A stretch of 64,000 nt of DNA from Pyrinomonadaceae bacterium (GCA_030841105.1 JAVEDE010000029.1:1-64000); one strand, 5' to 3'. Shown: positions 51,413-60,533, counted from the stretch's first letter. Numbers and translations are program-made. Notes: generated by a model from the letters alone, not told the origin.

Positions 51413-53353
51413 CTACTCGCGCTCGTCGCCCGCGCGACGTAAAAAGATTTGGCCGTCGCCCGTGCGCAGGTTGATCTGACCGCCCGCGCCCGACCCGATG
51501 CGCCAACGCCTGACACGTCGCTCGCCCGTCTCCGTCTCGCCACTGCCGCCGTCTTCGGCCACGGCCGAGATGTCGTTGATGACGCGCTCGGAGTCGGTTT
51601 CGATGCGCGCGTTCGAGTCGGCGGGCAGGCCGAGCGAGATCGCGCCGTCGCCCGTGCGCGCGGTGAGCTTGGTGAAACGCCCATCGAGCGAGATGCGCCC
51701 GTCGCCCGTCTGCACGGCGGCGTCGCCGTCAAAGCCCGCGACGCGCACGCGCCCGTCGCCCGTCTCCACGCGTAGACGCCCCTTGCTCTCCGTCACGTCA
51801 ACCGAGCCGTCGCCCGTGTGCAACTCGATCTCGCCCTCGATGCCGCTCAGGCGCAGTCGCCCGTCGCCCGACCGGACGTTGACGTTCGCGCTGCGCGGAA
51901 TCCACACGTCGAGCGCGACGGCCGCGCCCGTGCCGTAGTCGCCTCGCTCCCGCGTCTTGTCAAACTCCGCGATGATGTTGATGGTGTCGCCCGACTGTTC
52001 GGCGCGCAGGCGGATGCCGCGCATGGCCTGTTCGTCGCGGGCGCGTTTGACGGCCGCATAGCGCACCGTGCCGTCGTTGGATGACTGGATGTTGATCGAG
52101 CCGTCGAAGGTCTGGATGTTGACGCGCGGCATGCCGGAGACGTTGAAGGATTTCGCGTCGCGCTCGACGAGCTTGTAAGCATTCTCGTCGTGCTCGCCCG
52201 TCGCGCGCTCCATCTCGCCCATCACCTGTTCGATCTCGCGCGCCGCGCGTTCCACCTCGCGCTCGATCTGCGCCTGACTGCGTTCCACGTCGCGCGCCAT
52301 GCGCTCGGCGTCGCGCCGCATGCGTTCACTCTCTTGAGTCACTTCGCGCGTCGAGCGTGTGGTGCGGGTGCGCTCGCGTTCCACGGTGCGCCGCTCGCGC
52401 TCCGTCTCGCGCATCGCCTGCTCGATCTCGCGCTCGACGCGCCTTTCGATCTGCTCGTGCGATTCGCTCTCGCCTGAGACGTGGCGCGCGTCGGTGATGA
52501 GGTTCGTGACGCTCGTCGCCGTGCGCCCGTCGGCGGCGCGTTGAATCTTGATCTGGCCGCTCACGTTGTTGAGTTTGATGCGCGCGCCGCCGCGACCGAG
52601 TTGACCCGACATGTCGTGGCCGATGTATTCGCCGCGACGGACGGGCAGGCCGAGGTCGTTCGTAATCTGGCCGGAGAGCGTGTTGGCCTTGATCGTGCCG
52701 TTGGTGTCGGACGGGATCGAGAGGACGATCTGGCCGCTGACGTTGCCGAGCGTGACGTTGCTCGCGTCGTCGAGCCGTTCGAAGGTCGCTTCGAGCACGC
52801 CGCTCACGTTGGACAACTTTGCCTCGCCCGACAGGTTGCGCGCCGTGAACCGCCCGCTGATGCACGAAGCCTGCACGCCCCCCGTCACGCCTTCGATGTC
52901 GAGCCGCCCGCTGATCACTTCGATTGATTCGAGGCGCGCGCCGCGCGGCACGCTCAAGGTGTAATCAACGCTCGCCGCGTTGCGCCGTCGGCGGTCGCCC
53001 GCTTCATACTTGAACGACTCTTCCGGGTAGCGCGTCTCGATGTAGATGCTGTCGGCGCTCGCGTCCACGTTGATCTTCGCTTCGTCCACGCGCTCGCGCG
53101 TCTCGCCGCGTTTGACGGCATCCACGTGCACCTCCGCGCGATCCCACGCCGTGATCCGCACCGCGCCGCTGATGTTCTTCAACGTCACGCGCCCGCGCGC
53201 CGACAGCGGGTAGCTCTGGTGAAACTCTTCGCGCACCGCGTCGCGCGCCTGATTGCCTTCGCCTTCCGCGAACCCCTGCGCGAACGCCCCCGCGCTCAGG
53301 AACAACAACACACTCAACGCCAACGCCGCGCGCTGCAAGATTCTTCCGTTCAT
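51413..53353 (-). CDS. DUF4097 solenoid protein with internal coiled coil, secreted
   Basis: The 646-residue protein has a signal peptide and an N-terminal beta solenoid with rungs marked by SG (NISGAVRI, NVSGVLEA, NVSGQIVL, TLSGQI, NVSGQIKI). A highly charged R/E-rich coiled coil follows at about 291-388 (REVEREIEQ-like). A second solenoid has six regularly spaced GDG turns (SGDGRLRL, TGDGSVDV, TGDGRVRV, TGDGRISL, TGDGAISL, TGDGQIFL). Start at 53353 follows GAGGTGA. DUF4097 proteins are exported and often cluster with ECF or PspC-type regulators. Adhesive or envelope-shielding roles are speculative. Confidence 0.85.
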   Translation of the reverse strand: MNGRILQRAALALSVLLFLSAGAFAQGFAEGEGNQARDAVREEFHQSYPLSARGRVTLKNISGAVRITAWDRAEVHVDAVKRGETRERVDEAKINVDASADSIYIETRYPEESFKYEAGDRRRRNAASVDYTLSVPRGARLESIEVISGRLDIEGVTGGVQASCISGRFTARNLSGEAKLSNVSGVLEATFERLDDASNVTLGNVSGQIVLSIPSDTNGTIKANTLSGQITNDLGLPVRRGEYIGHDMSGQLGRGGARIKLNNVSGQIKIQRAADGRTATSVTNLITDARHVSGESESHEQIERRVEREIEQAMRETERERRTVERERTRTTRSTREVTQESERMRRDAERMARDVERSQAQIEREVERAAREIEQVMGEMERATGEHDENAYKLVERDAKSFNVSGMPRVNIQTFDGSINIQSSNDGTVRYAAVKRARDEQAMRGIRLRAEQSGDTINIIAEFDKTRERGDYGTGAAVALDVWIPRSANVNVRSGDGRLRLSGIEGEIELHTGDGSVDVTESKGRLRVETGDGRVRVAGFDGDAAVQTGDGRISLDGRFTKLTARTGDGAISLGLPADSNARIETDSERVINDISAVAEDGGSGETETGERRVRRWRIGSGAGGQINLRTGDGQIFLRRAGDERE

Positions 53354-53371
53354 TACCTTCACCTCTTTGTT

Positions 53372-53454
53372 AGTGACGAGTGACAAGTGACAAGTGACGA
53401 GCAAAGACAAGTTTCTTGCTTCAACTTGTCACCCGTCACTTGTCACTCGTCACT
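53372..53454. repeat. inverted short-tandem-repeat element (GTGACAA type)
   Basis: The left arm has GTGACGA, GTGACAA, GTGACAA, GTGACGA in tandem; the right arm has the complement. The centre AAAGACAAGTTTCTTGCTTC matches that of 47621-47719. It lies between two same-strand DUF4097 genes. Confidence 0.8.
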
Positions 53455-53460
53455 GTTTTT

Positions 53461-54369
53461 CTAGCTGCGCGGCGCGAGACGCACGCGACCGTTGACGCCG
53501 GAGACGTTGATGGGCGCGCCGCCTGAGCCGATGCGCGCGTTGAAGTTGTTGCGGCTGACCGTGCCCTGCACGACGACGTTCGGCATGTCGGCGTTGACCG
53601 AGCCGTTGATGCCGGTCACTTTGAGATCGGCGTTCAAGGCGTCGGAGAAGCGCAGTTCGACCGCGCCGTTGATGCCCGACACGCGGATGCCGCGCTCGCC
53701 GAGTTGCGAGATGGTGACGATGACCGCGCCGTTGATGCCCGACAGTTCGGAATAGCCGACCGCCTGCGCCACCTCGACCCGGCCGTTGATGCCGCTCAGC
53801 TTGACGGGGCCGTCAACTTCGCCCACGGTCGTTTTGCCGTTGATGCCGCTCGCCGTGAAATCAATCTGGCGCGGCAGGCGCAAGGTGACGCGCTGGCGCA
53901 CCTGCGGGTACTCGCCGCGCGCGACGCGACGCTCCTGATCGTTCTCGCCGCGCACGACGAGGCTTGCGCCCGTGTGCTCGATGATGATCTTGCGGTGTTC
54001 GAGGTCGGCGCGGCTGCGCGCCGAGCGCACGATGTGGACTTCGGCCGTGCTGCCGCTCGTCGTCTCCACTTCGACCGCGCCGTTGATGCCCGACACACGC
54101 ACGGTCGCGCCCGGCGTCAATTGGTACGTCTGGTTCACCTCGTCCTTTTCGGTGAACTCGCTGTCGTCGTAGTCGCGTTGGTCGCCGCTCTTGTGGCCGT
54201 CCTTGTGCTTGTCGTATTTATCCTTATCTTTATCTTTGTCCTGCGCGGAGGCGACGAAGGCGTCGGCCGCCGTCGCGTTCAGCGCGACGAGCCGGCTGCT
54301 GATCTGCGGCGCGGTCAAGACCGCCGCGACGACGAAAAGTAGTGTCCGAATCCATCCGAATTTCTTCAT
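53461..54369 (-). CDS. DUF4097 solenoid protein with SGING repeats, secreted
   Basis: The 302-residue product has a signal peptide or anchor and a Lys/Asp-rich segment (about 48-75). The beta solenoid has seven turns of pattern (V/L)(S/T)G(I/V)NGxV: VSGINGAVEV, SGINGKTTV, LSGINGRVEV, LSGINGAVIV, VSGINGAVEL, VTGINGSVNA, VSGVNGRVRL. AGGAG precedes the ATG at 54369. It sits upstream of the large DUF4097 gene and downstream of the unknown secreted protein gene, in the cluster led by the ECF sigma factor. Its precise role is unknown. Confidence 0.86.
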   Translation of the reverse strand: MKKFGWIRTLLFVVAAVLTAPQISSRLVALNATAADAFVASAQDKDKDKDKYDKHKDGHKSGDQRDYDDSEFTEKDEVNQTYQLTPGATVRVSGINGAVEVETTSGSTAEVHIVRSARSRADLEHRKIIIEHTGASLVVRGENDQERRVARGEYPQVRQRVTLRLPRQIDFTASGINGKTTVGEVDGPVKLSGINGRVEVAQAVGYSELSGINGAVIVTISQLGERGIRVSGINGAVELRFSDALNADLKVTGINGSVNADMPNVVVQGTVSRNNFNARIGSGGAPINVSGVNGRVRLAPRS

Positions 54370-54575
54370 GTTTCTTCTCCTGTGAGCGGCAAAATTAGTT
54401 CCAATTTTTTCTGCCCGGCGGCGGGCACACACCTGTCCCACGGCGGAAACTCGTGCCTCCGCCCGCAAACGTTTGCTCCTGCTTGTACGGGAAACTTTTT
54501 AACCGTGCGCGCCCGACGCTATCGCGGCCGTGGTGCGCCTTGAGGTTTCAACTTCCGTCGCCGCGCGCACGCGGC

Positions 54576-55601
54576 CTACTTCTGTTCCGGCTCGGTGTCG
54601 CAATTGAGCGTCCAGGTGTTGCCCGGCGCGGCCGGTTGGAGACCCAACTCAATCAACGGTTCGGCCAACGTCTGCACGCTCGTCTTCGCCACGGGCGCAA
54701 CCGCCGGGGCGGGAGCGACGGGCGCGACTTGCGGCGTGGCTCTCGTCTTCTCGCAACCGATGCTCGACATCTCCGGCAACGCCACACTGCGCGGCGTCAC
54801 GAAGGGGATCATCACCTTGATCCGCTCGGGGCGTTCGGGGCGCGGGGCGGGGCGACGCACGACCCTCATTTCCATACGGCGTTGCAGGCTCTCCGCCTCG
54901 CCAATCGTCCTCGACCTCAGACGCTCGAACTGACCCTGCTCAGCCATCGCCACCAGTCGTTCGGCCTCCACGGCGATCTTCTCGGCGTCAAGTTCCTTGA
55001 GCTTCGTCACGTCGAGTTCGCGCACGAACACCTTCGCCAGCACGTCCGCGTCCTGCCTGAACTTGCGCGCCGCGTGCGGCTCGTTCTTCGCCACCTCTTC
55101 GTAGACGCGCGCCTTCTCCGCCTTCGGCGCGACGAAGTGCGAAGAGATCAAGTTCAGCGGCAACTTGTTCAGCGGCAACTTGTCCAGCGCCAACTCCGAC
55201 TTCGCGGCGTCTTCAACTTCGCGCGTCGCGGCCAACAACACGTTCGCGTCCGGGTTCGCCGCCAAGGCTTCCTCGCCGTGGTTGTTCTCGGTGTCGGGCT
55301 GCGCGGTGGCGGCGGTCGCCTGTCGGCCGACGTTGTTGCTGTTGTCGGCCAGCAACGGCTGCTGCGCGGCAGGAGCGACGGGCTGCGGCTGTTGCGGCGT
55401 CGGCATCAGGTAATAAATTTGCGGCGTCGGCAGTTTGCCGTCGTTGACGGGCTGCGCGTACACGATGAGACCGCTCCACAAACTAGCGCGCGTGAAATCT
55501 TTCAGGGACGACTTCAAGCCGTTGAACTGCTGCGCGGCCTCCTGCGTCCCGGCCAAAACGGTGATCCCGATCAGAAATAAGATTCCAAATTTTCGTCTCA
55601 T
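54576..55601 (-). CDS. secreted or membrane-anchored protein of unknown function
   Basis: From the ATG at 55601 (AGGAGG upstream) the product has 341 residues: an N-terminal signal or anchor (RRKFGILFLIGITVLAG), a Pro/Gln-rich stretch, and an Ala-rich helical centre. That centre has a small internal repeat (DKLPLNKLPLN, about 140-150). A Pro/Arg-rich tail with two cysteines follows. I do not recognise a domain. A candidate ECF promoter lies about 190 bases upstream, identical in form to that of the sigma operon, so it is likely a regulon member. Confidence 0.7.
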   Translation of the reverse strand: MRRKFGILFLIGITVLAGTQEAAQQFNGLKSSLKDFTRASLWSGLIVYAQPVNDGKLPTPQIYYLMPTPQQPQPVAPAAQQPLLADNSNNVGRQATAATAQPDTENNHGEEALAANPDANVLLAATREVEDAAKSELALDKLPLNKLPLNLISSHFVAPKAEKARVYEEVAKNEPHAARKFRQDADVLAKVFVRELDVTKLKELDAEKIAVEAERLVAMAEQGQFERLRSRTIGEAESLQRRMEMRVVRRPAPRPERPERIKVMIPFVTPRSVALPEMSSIGCEKTRATPQVAPVAPAPAVAPVAKTSVQTLAEPLIELGLQPAAPGNTWTLNCDTEPEQK

Positions 55602-55793
55602 CACGCTAACCTCCTCAACCTCTGCATGCGCGGCGTCGCGCTCGTCATCCATCTTCTTCTCGTCCCACTTTCGGGAACTCCCCGTCGCGTCCCGGTCAAC
55701 TCTCCAGCCGCGTCTCATGCAGGTAGACGTGACTTCCGACCGAAACGTTTCAAATCGCCGCTTTTTCAAACTCCCTCACCGCTTATACTGTGA

Positions 55794-55820
55794 AAACACC
55801 GCCGTCGTTTATTTTGTGGC
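55794..55820 (-). promoter_or_regulatory. candidate ECF promoter upstream of the secreted unknown
   Basis: On the minus strand GCCACAAA, 12 bases, GGTGTTT. The same two blocks at the same spacing occur upstream of the ECF sigma gene (58746-58772), and CGCCGCC plus a TT-rich stretch precede both. The rest of 55602-56004 shows no gene. Confidence 0.6.
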
Positions 55821-56004
55821 AAGAAATTTTTCGGGGCGGCGAATTTGTTTACCGGGATTCGGTTCACAGTTTGCGCGGGCGGCGTTTGGCTCGGACTCTC
55901 AGACCGTCCGGCTCAATTGCAAATCCAAGGCCACACTAACTAAACGAACGCACCCTGACGATTGTTAACGAAAAATCGCCGGGTGAAGTTTTAGGACGAG
56001 GAAT

Positions 56005-57075
56005 TTACTGCACCTGCCGCTGCAAGTGCAGCGTCCCGCTAAAAGACGACAGGATGAGCGTCGCGTCGCGTTTGTCGCCCTTGCCCGTGACGCCGGTCAG
56101 CCGCCCGTCGCTTAACAGCGCGCCGCCGACCGTGGCCGGGTTGTTCGGATCGTCGCTCATCTTCACAGGCACTTGCCGGATGGGAAAGTCCGTGATGATC
56201 TCGCCGGAGTGATACACCTTGGCGTTGAGTTGGAAAGAGGCGTCCGAAGGGAGCGAGAGGCGCACGCTGCCCGAATGGCTCTTGAAGGTGTAGAGGCCGC
56301 CCCCGGCGAGCGCGCCCGTGTAGTCAATCGAACTGTTCGTGGTAAACGCTTCGACGTGCGTGTGCGTGAGTTTGGCGAGCGTGATCTCGCCGCTCACGGA
56401 CTTGGCGAAAAACTCGTCGCCCGCCTCGGTCGCCGTTAGATCGCTGGCGACGATCTCGCTGCTGATGGTTTCCAGACGCGCCCGCCCGCTCGCATTTCGC
56501 AACACGATCACCCCGTTCGCGCTCCACGCCTCGACGGACTTCGTGATGCCGCTCATGTCTATGTCGCCGCTCAAAGTCTTCATCCTCGCGTTGGCGACCC
56601 CCTGCACGCTGATGTCGCCGGTGTTGCCCTTGATCTGGACGGTGCTGCCGCGCGGCACGTCGAGTTCGAGATTGCCGGAGTTGCTGCACAGGCCGGGGCG
56701 CGCAGGCTCGGCCTGATCTTTGGCGACGAGCACCTCGATGCGCGTCGCTGGATTCGGGTCGGCGGTCGCGTCGGCGCGGCGCAGTTCGATGCGCGAGGCG
56801 TCGTTCGAGCGGGCGCGCACCTCTTTGCGATCCCAGCCGCGCACCACCACGTCGCCCGTCTCCACGCACGCCAGCAACGTCACCGTCGCCTCGGCGGGGA
56901 GCGTCTGCTCCGCCGTCACGACCCGGTTCGCGCCGCCGTCTCCCCTCGTGCTCGCGTCAATTCCACGCGGCGCGCGGGCGGCAGTTCCCGCAGCAGTTCC
57001 CGAAGCGCAGAGGCACGCGAGCAGCAGCAGGCACCCCGCGGCGACCACCGGCAGATAATAACAATTCCGTCTCAT
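56005..57075 (-). CDS. DUF4097-like solenoid lipoprotein or secreted protein
   Basis: The 356-residue protein has a leader with LLAC (about 17-20), a possible lipobox, and a beta-solenoid body: SVQGVANARMKTLSGDIDMSGI in outline, then VIVLRNASGRARLETISSEI, SVSGEITLAKL and FKSHSGSVRLSL. It is shorter and less regular than the other two DUF4097 proteins in the window. It lies 78 bases downstream of the anti-sigma gene and is probably part of the sigma operon. Confidence 0.83.
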   Translation of the reverse strand: MRRNCYYLPVVAAGCLLLLACLCASGTAAGTAARAPRGIDASTRGDGGANRVVTAEQTLPAEATVTLLACVETGDVVVRGWDRKEVRARSNDASRIELRRADATADPNPATRIEVLVAKDQAEPARPGLCSNSGNLELDVPRGSTVQIKGNTGDISVQGVANARMKTLSGDIDMSGITKSVEAWSANGVIVLRNASGRARLETISSEIVASDLTATEAGDEFFAKSVSGEITLAKLTHTHVEAFTTNSSIDYTGALAGGGLYTFKSHSGSVRLSLPSDASFQLNAKVYHSGEIITDFPIRQVPVKMSDDPNNPATVGGALLSDGRLTGVTGKGDKRDATLILSSFSGTLHLQRQVQ

Positions 57076-57153
57076 CCTGAAAAAAGTTCCTTTAATACCT
57101 TTAATAATCGCGCGGCGTTGGCGTCGGGCAACGTGCCCCTGTAGATAATCGGG

Positions 57154-58131
57154 TTAATCACGGCCGCTGGCGAACTGCGTCTGGTCGGCCACGGCGCTCA
57201 ACAACTCGACCTTGTTTTGATAGGCGGCGCGCAAAAATTCCTTCGCGTCCGTGTCCTGCGGGTTGCGCCGCGCCGCGACGCGCGACGATACGATGGCTTG
57301 ATTGACGACCGCCAGATTGCGCTCGTACTCGGCGCGCAGCGTCGGCGACATGCCCTCCGCGCCCTGTGTCTCGATGGCGGAGGTGAGCGAAGCGATGGAG
57401 CTTAAATAAGTCTTTTCGTCGGCCAGCACCGGCTCGCTCTTCGTCGCGGGCGGCGCGGTCGTGGTAGCGACTTCCGCCGCGTTGTCACGTCCCTCGCGCG
57501 CGGGCGTCGAGGCTTGCGCGCGGGCGTTGAGTCCGGCCTTCACGAATGCCGGACGACGGTCGTTGCCGCCCGTCGCTGGAGCATGAGTGTTCAATTCGGC
57601 AGCCGACGTTTGAGTTGCCGCCGACGCGTCGTTGCGCGCCGTGTTGCTTTGCACGACGGGCGACGCGGGCGTCTGGTTAACCTGCGCGATTTCTCGCGGC
57701 GCGTTCGGAGTGTTCGGGCGATCCGGCGTCTGCATCAACGCGAAGACAAGGAGAAGCGCGACGGCGACCAGAAAACTGGCGAAGGCGGTCGCCTGACGCG
57801 GCGTGAAGGTCGTGACGGAAGCGACCAGCGAGCCGAAGAAAGCGCGCAGGGGCGAGGCGGCGGGCGTCTTTGCAAACCCGCGTTGCGGCGCGTTCAATTC
57901 CGCAATCGCTTCGTCGAGCCGCGCGCGAAGTTTCTCCGTGGGCACACTGACGGCGGAGAGCGCGGGCGCGTAAGCCTCGGAGAAGAGTGCGAGTTCCTGT
58001 TCGGCCGCCTGTGCGGCCTCGGCGCACGCGGCGCACGCGGCGAGGTGCGCCGCCACGCCGTTCGACACGTCGGGTGAGAGTTCGCCGTCCAGATACGCTT
58101 GCAATGTTCCTTCGTCGAGACAGGTGTCCAT
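57154..58131 (-). CDS. anti-sigma factor with zinc-finger and one membrane helix
   Basis: The 325-residue protein starts MDTCLDEGTLQAYLDGELS and has HLAACAACAEA, the HxxxCxxC motif of zinc-binding anti-sigma domains (zf-HC2). A single membrane helix lies at about 125-148. The extracytoplasmic part is Ala/Thr-rich then helical. The start overlaps the sigma stop (TGATG), a typical sigma/anti-sigma coupling. It should hold the ECF factor inactive at the membrane until an envelope signal. Frames running further upstream lie inside the sigma gene and are rejected. Confidence 0.92.
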   Translation of the reverse strand: MDTCLDEGTLQAYLDGELSPDVSNGVAAHLAACAACAEAAQAAEQELALFSEAYAPALSAVSVPTEKLRARLDEAIAELNAPQRGFAKTPAASPLRAFFGSLVASVTTFTPRQATAFASFLVAVALLLVFALMQTPDRPNTPNAPREIAQVNQTPASPVVQSNTARNDASAATQTSAAELNTHAPATGGNDRRPAFVKAGLNARAQASTPAREGRDNAAEVATTTAPPATKSEPVLADEKTYLSSIASLTSAIETQGAEGMSPTLRAEYERNLAVVNQAIVSSRVAARRNPQDTDAKEFLRAAYQNKVELLSAVADQTQFASGRD

Positions 58132-58724
58132 CAACGGCGTCCTCCGATCTTTCCGTACACTCTCGCAAATTCCTTTCGCCCGCGCGCCACCAGACTGCCC
58201 ACGTAAGTCTCGTTGACGGACAGTGTGGCCGCGATCTCGCGGTAAGACAAGCCCTGCTGTTTGAGTAAGAGACAACTGCGCATCGGCTCTTCGATCTTTT
58301 CCAGCGCGCGGCGCGCTTCTTCGATTTCGGTGCGGCGTTCGTAGTCGGCGTCGAGCGGCGCGGTCAACCCGTCCGTCCCGACCGTCTGTTTCGCAAACTC
58401 TTCCTCGCGCGCCACCGAGCGCGTGCGGCTGCGCATGGTGTTGTGCGAAAGATTGATTGCCACTCTGAGCAGCCACGGGCGCAAAAATTCGTCCTTCGGC
58501 GGCGCGGCGTCGAGTTGGTTATAGAGCCGCAGGAAAACTTCCTGCGTCACGTCTTCGGCCAACCCGGCGTCGCGCAAAAGCGCGTAGGACGTATTGTAGA
58601 CGGCGCGGTGATGCAACATAAATGCCTCGTCGAAGCCGAGAGCGTCGGCGTCGGTCGCGGTCTGCTGGTGGGCGGGGGTAGCCACTTCTAAATTTCTCAG
58701 AGCCTCTGCGGCCGTCTCGCTCAT
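58131..58724 (-). CDS. ECF RNA polymerase sigma factor
   Basis: The 197-residue protein has sigma region 2 (AFMLHHRAVYNTSYALLRD then DVTQEVFLRLYNQL) and region 4 (LKQQGLSYREIAATLSVNETYVGSLVARGRKEF). There is no region 3. I start at 58724: the in-frame ATG at 58751 would overlap the candidate -10 of its own promoter. It leads the operon with the anti-sigma and DUF4097 genes and is divergent from hemE. Confidence 0.95.
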   Translation of the reverse strand: MSETAAEALRNLEVATPAHQQTATDADALGFDEAFMLHHRAVYNTSYALLRDAGLAEDVTQEVFLRLYNQLDAAPPKDEFLRPWLLRVAINLSHNTMRSRTRSVAREEEFAKQTVGTDGLTAPLDADYERRTEIEEARRALEKIEEPMRSCLLLKQQGLSYREIAATLSVNETYVGSLVARGRKEFARVYGKIGGRR

Positions 58725-58745
58725 CTTCGACGCTCTCACCCTCAT

Positions 58746-58772
58746 AAACACCGCCCGCGCTTCGTTTGTGGC
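58746..58772 (-). promoter_or_regulatory. candidate autoregulated ECF promoter
   Basis: On the minus strand GCCACAAA, 12 bases, GGTGTTT, with transcription predicted to start about 15 bases before the sigma start codon at 58724. The same motif and spacing recur at 55794-55820. Confidence 0.6.
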
Positions 58773-59001
58773 AACTAATTTCGCGTCCGGCGGCGACGCT
58801 TAACTCTCAACGCCGCGCGCTTCGGGCATGAAAGTGGTTCAAATCAGGTTAAAAGTCGCGCGGCGACTCGCGCTCGCGGGGCTTCGTATTGTAGTCTGCA
58901 CTTGTCCGGGCGACCGGATTCGACAGGCAGGGCGTCGCGATCCAGCAATTTTGTACGCCCCGCCGCCGCCACAGGTTTCGCGGAAGTGTGGACAGACGAA
59001 C

Positions 59002-60096
59002 TTGACGACGAACAGCCCGACTACTCAAGCCACCAACTTAACGAGCGACAACCCGACGACCGACGCGCTGCACAATAGCCCTTTCATGCGCGCGTGCCGC
59101 CGCGAGAGCGTGCCCTACACGCCCGTCTGGCTGATGCGGCAGGCCGGGCGTTACATGCGCGAATACCGCGAGGTGCGCGCCCGCACCACCTTTCTCGAAC
59201 TCTGCAAGACGCCCGAACTCGCCTCGGAAGTGACGGTCTACGCCGCCGAACGCCTCGGCGTGGATGCCGCGATCATCTTCGCAGACATCCTGCTCATCCT
59301 CGAACCGCTCGGCCTCGAACTCGAATTCGCCAAAGGCGAAGGCCCCGTCATCCACAACCCCGTCCGCACCGCCGCGGACGTTGACCGCCTGCGCGAAATG
59401 GAGTCGGCCGACAGCCTCGACTACGTGATGCAGGCGATCCGCCAGACGCGTCGTGCGCTCAAGCCCGACCTCCCGCTCATCGGTTTCGCGGGCGCGCCCT
59501 TCACTCTGGCTTCTTATATGATCGAGGGCGGCGGGTCGAAAAACTACGTCCACACGAAACGCTTGATGCACGCCGACAGCGGCGCGTGGCACGCGTTGAT
59601 GTCGCGCATCGCGCGCGCACTTCCCCTTTATCTCAACGCGCAGATCGAGGCGGGCGCGCAGGCCGTCCAACTTTTCGACTCGTGGGTCGGCTGTCTCAGC
59701 CCCGCGGATTACCGCGAGTTTGTCCTGCCGCACACATTGCAAGCAATTCGCAACATTCGGCCGGGCGTGCCCGTGATACACTTTGGGACGGGGACAGCCA
59801 CCCTCCTCGAACTGTTGCGCGAGGCCGGGGGCGACGTGATCGGCCTCGACTGGCGCATCCCTTTGGACGAAGGTTGGCGGCGCATCGGTTATGACCGCGC
59901 CGTGATGGGCAACTTCGATCAAATCCTGCTGTTCACCTCTCCCGCGATCATCCGAGAGCACGTCGGGCGCATACTCCAACAAGCCGGAGGACGCCCCGGC
60001 CACATCTTCAACTTAGGGCACGGCATCCTGCCGGAGACGCCCGTCGAGAACGTCCTCGCGCTCGTCGAAGCGGTTCACGAGTTGAGCCGGAGATAG
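59002..60096 (+). CDS. hemE: uroporphyrinogen decarboxylase
   Basis: The enzyme shows PVWLMRQAGRYMREYREVR (substrate-binding Arg and the family signature), DAAIIFADILLILEPLG (catalytic Asp), GFAGAPFTLASYMIEGG, FDSWVGCLSP and FNLGHGILP. It converts uroporphyrinogen III to coproporphyrinogen III. No ATG lies between the upstream stop region and the conserved part except at 59086; I take TTG at 59002, giving 364 residues. The true start is uncertain by up to about 30 codons. It opens the haem cluster with hemH and hemG downstream. Confidence 0.96.
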   Translation: MTTNSPTTQATNLTSDNPTTDALHNSPFMRACRRESVPYTPVWLMRQAGRYMREYREVRARTTFLELCKTPELASEVTVYAAERLGVDAAIIFADILLILEPLGLELEFAKGEGPVIHNPVRTAADVDRLREMESADSLDYVMQAIRQTRRALKPDLPLIGFAGAPFTLASYMIEGGGSKNYVHTKRLMHADSGAWHALMSRIARALPLYLNAQIEAGAQAVQLFDSWVGCLSPADYREFVLPHTLQAIRNIRPGVPVIHFGTGTATLLELLREAGGDVIGLDWRIPLDEGWRRIGYDRAVMGNFDQILLFTSPAIIREHVGRILQQAGGRPGHIFNLGHGILPETPVENVLALVEAVHELSRR

Positions 60097-60101
60097 TCTG
60101 T

Positions 60102-60150
60102 TAAGTTGAAATTTCAAATTTGAGATTTCAAATCACGAGTTTGAAATTCC
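60102..60150. repeat. short-tandem-repeat stretch (TTGAAATTTCAAA)
   Basis: TTGAAATTTCAAATTTGAGA, then TTTCAAATC and TTTGAAATTCC: the same unit type as the elements in the purine operon, here short and palindromic, between hemE and the zinc-ribbon gene. Confidence 0.5.
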
Positions 60151-60170
60151 GTCCGAGAGTTACGTTAAAG

Positions 60171-60533
60171 ATGACCGACAACATGCTCGACAAAATTCGC
60201 TTCTGGGGACGGCATCGCTGCCCGCGTTGCCGGATGCCCCTGCACGCGGAAGAACTCGCGTGTCCCGTCTGCCAACTGGAGATCGTGTTCCTCGGCGAGC
60301 GGGGCGAAGTGATGGTCGAGATGGTGGCGGTCGCAGACCCCAACGATTTCGAGAGCGCGGAGGTCAGCGAATACCACCTGACGCTCGCGCTCGAAGAGGC
60401 GGGCGACATGCATATGCCGCGCCTCCATCTCCCGACGCGTCCGCAGCGCGCCGACCTCGTGCCCCTCCCCGGCGGCACGTTCGGCATCCGCTTTCACAAC
60501 CGCATCGCCCTCGAAGACATCAGTCGCGGTTGA
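60171..60533 (+). CDS. zinc-ribbon protein of unknown function
   Basis: The 120-residue product has two CxxC knuckles (CPRC at about 20, CPVC at about 35) forming a zinc ribbon, then an acidic region and a short beta segment ending LPGGTFGIRFHNRIALED. No signal peptide. I cannot name the family. It follows hemE by 75 bases and may be read with it. Confidence 0.72.
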   Translation: MTDNMLDKIRFWGRHRCPRCRMPLHAEELACPVCQLEIVFLGERGEVMVEMVAVADPNDFESAEVSEYHLTLALEEAGDMHMPRLHLPTRPQRADLVPLPGGTFGIRFHNRIALEDISRG

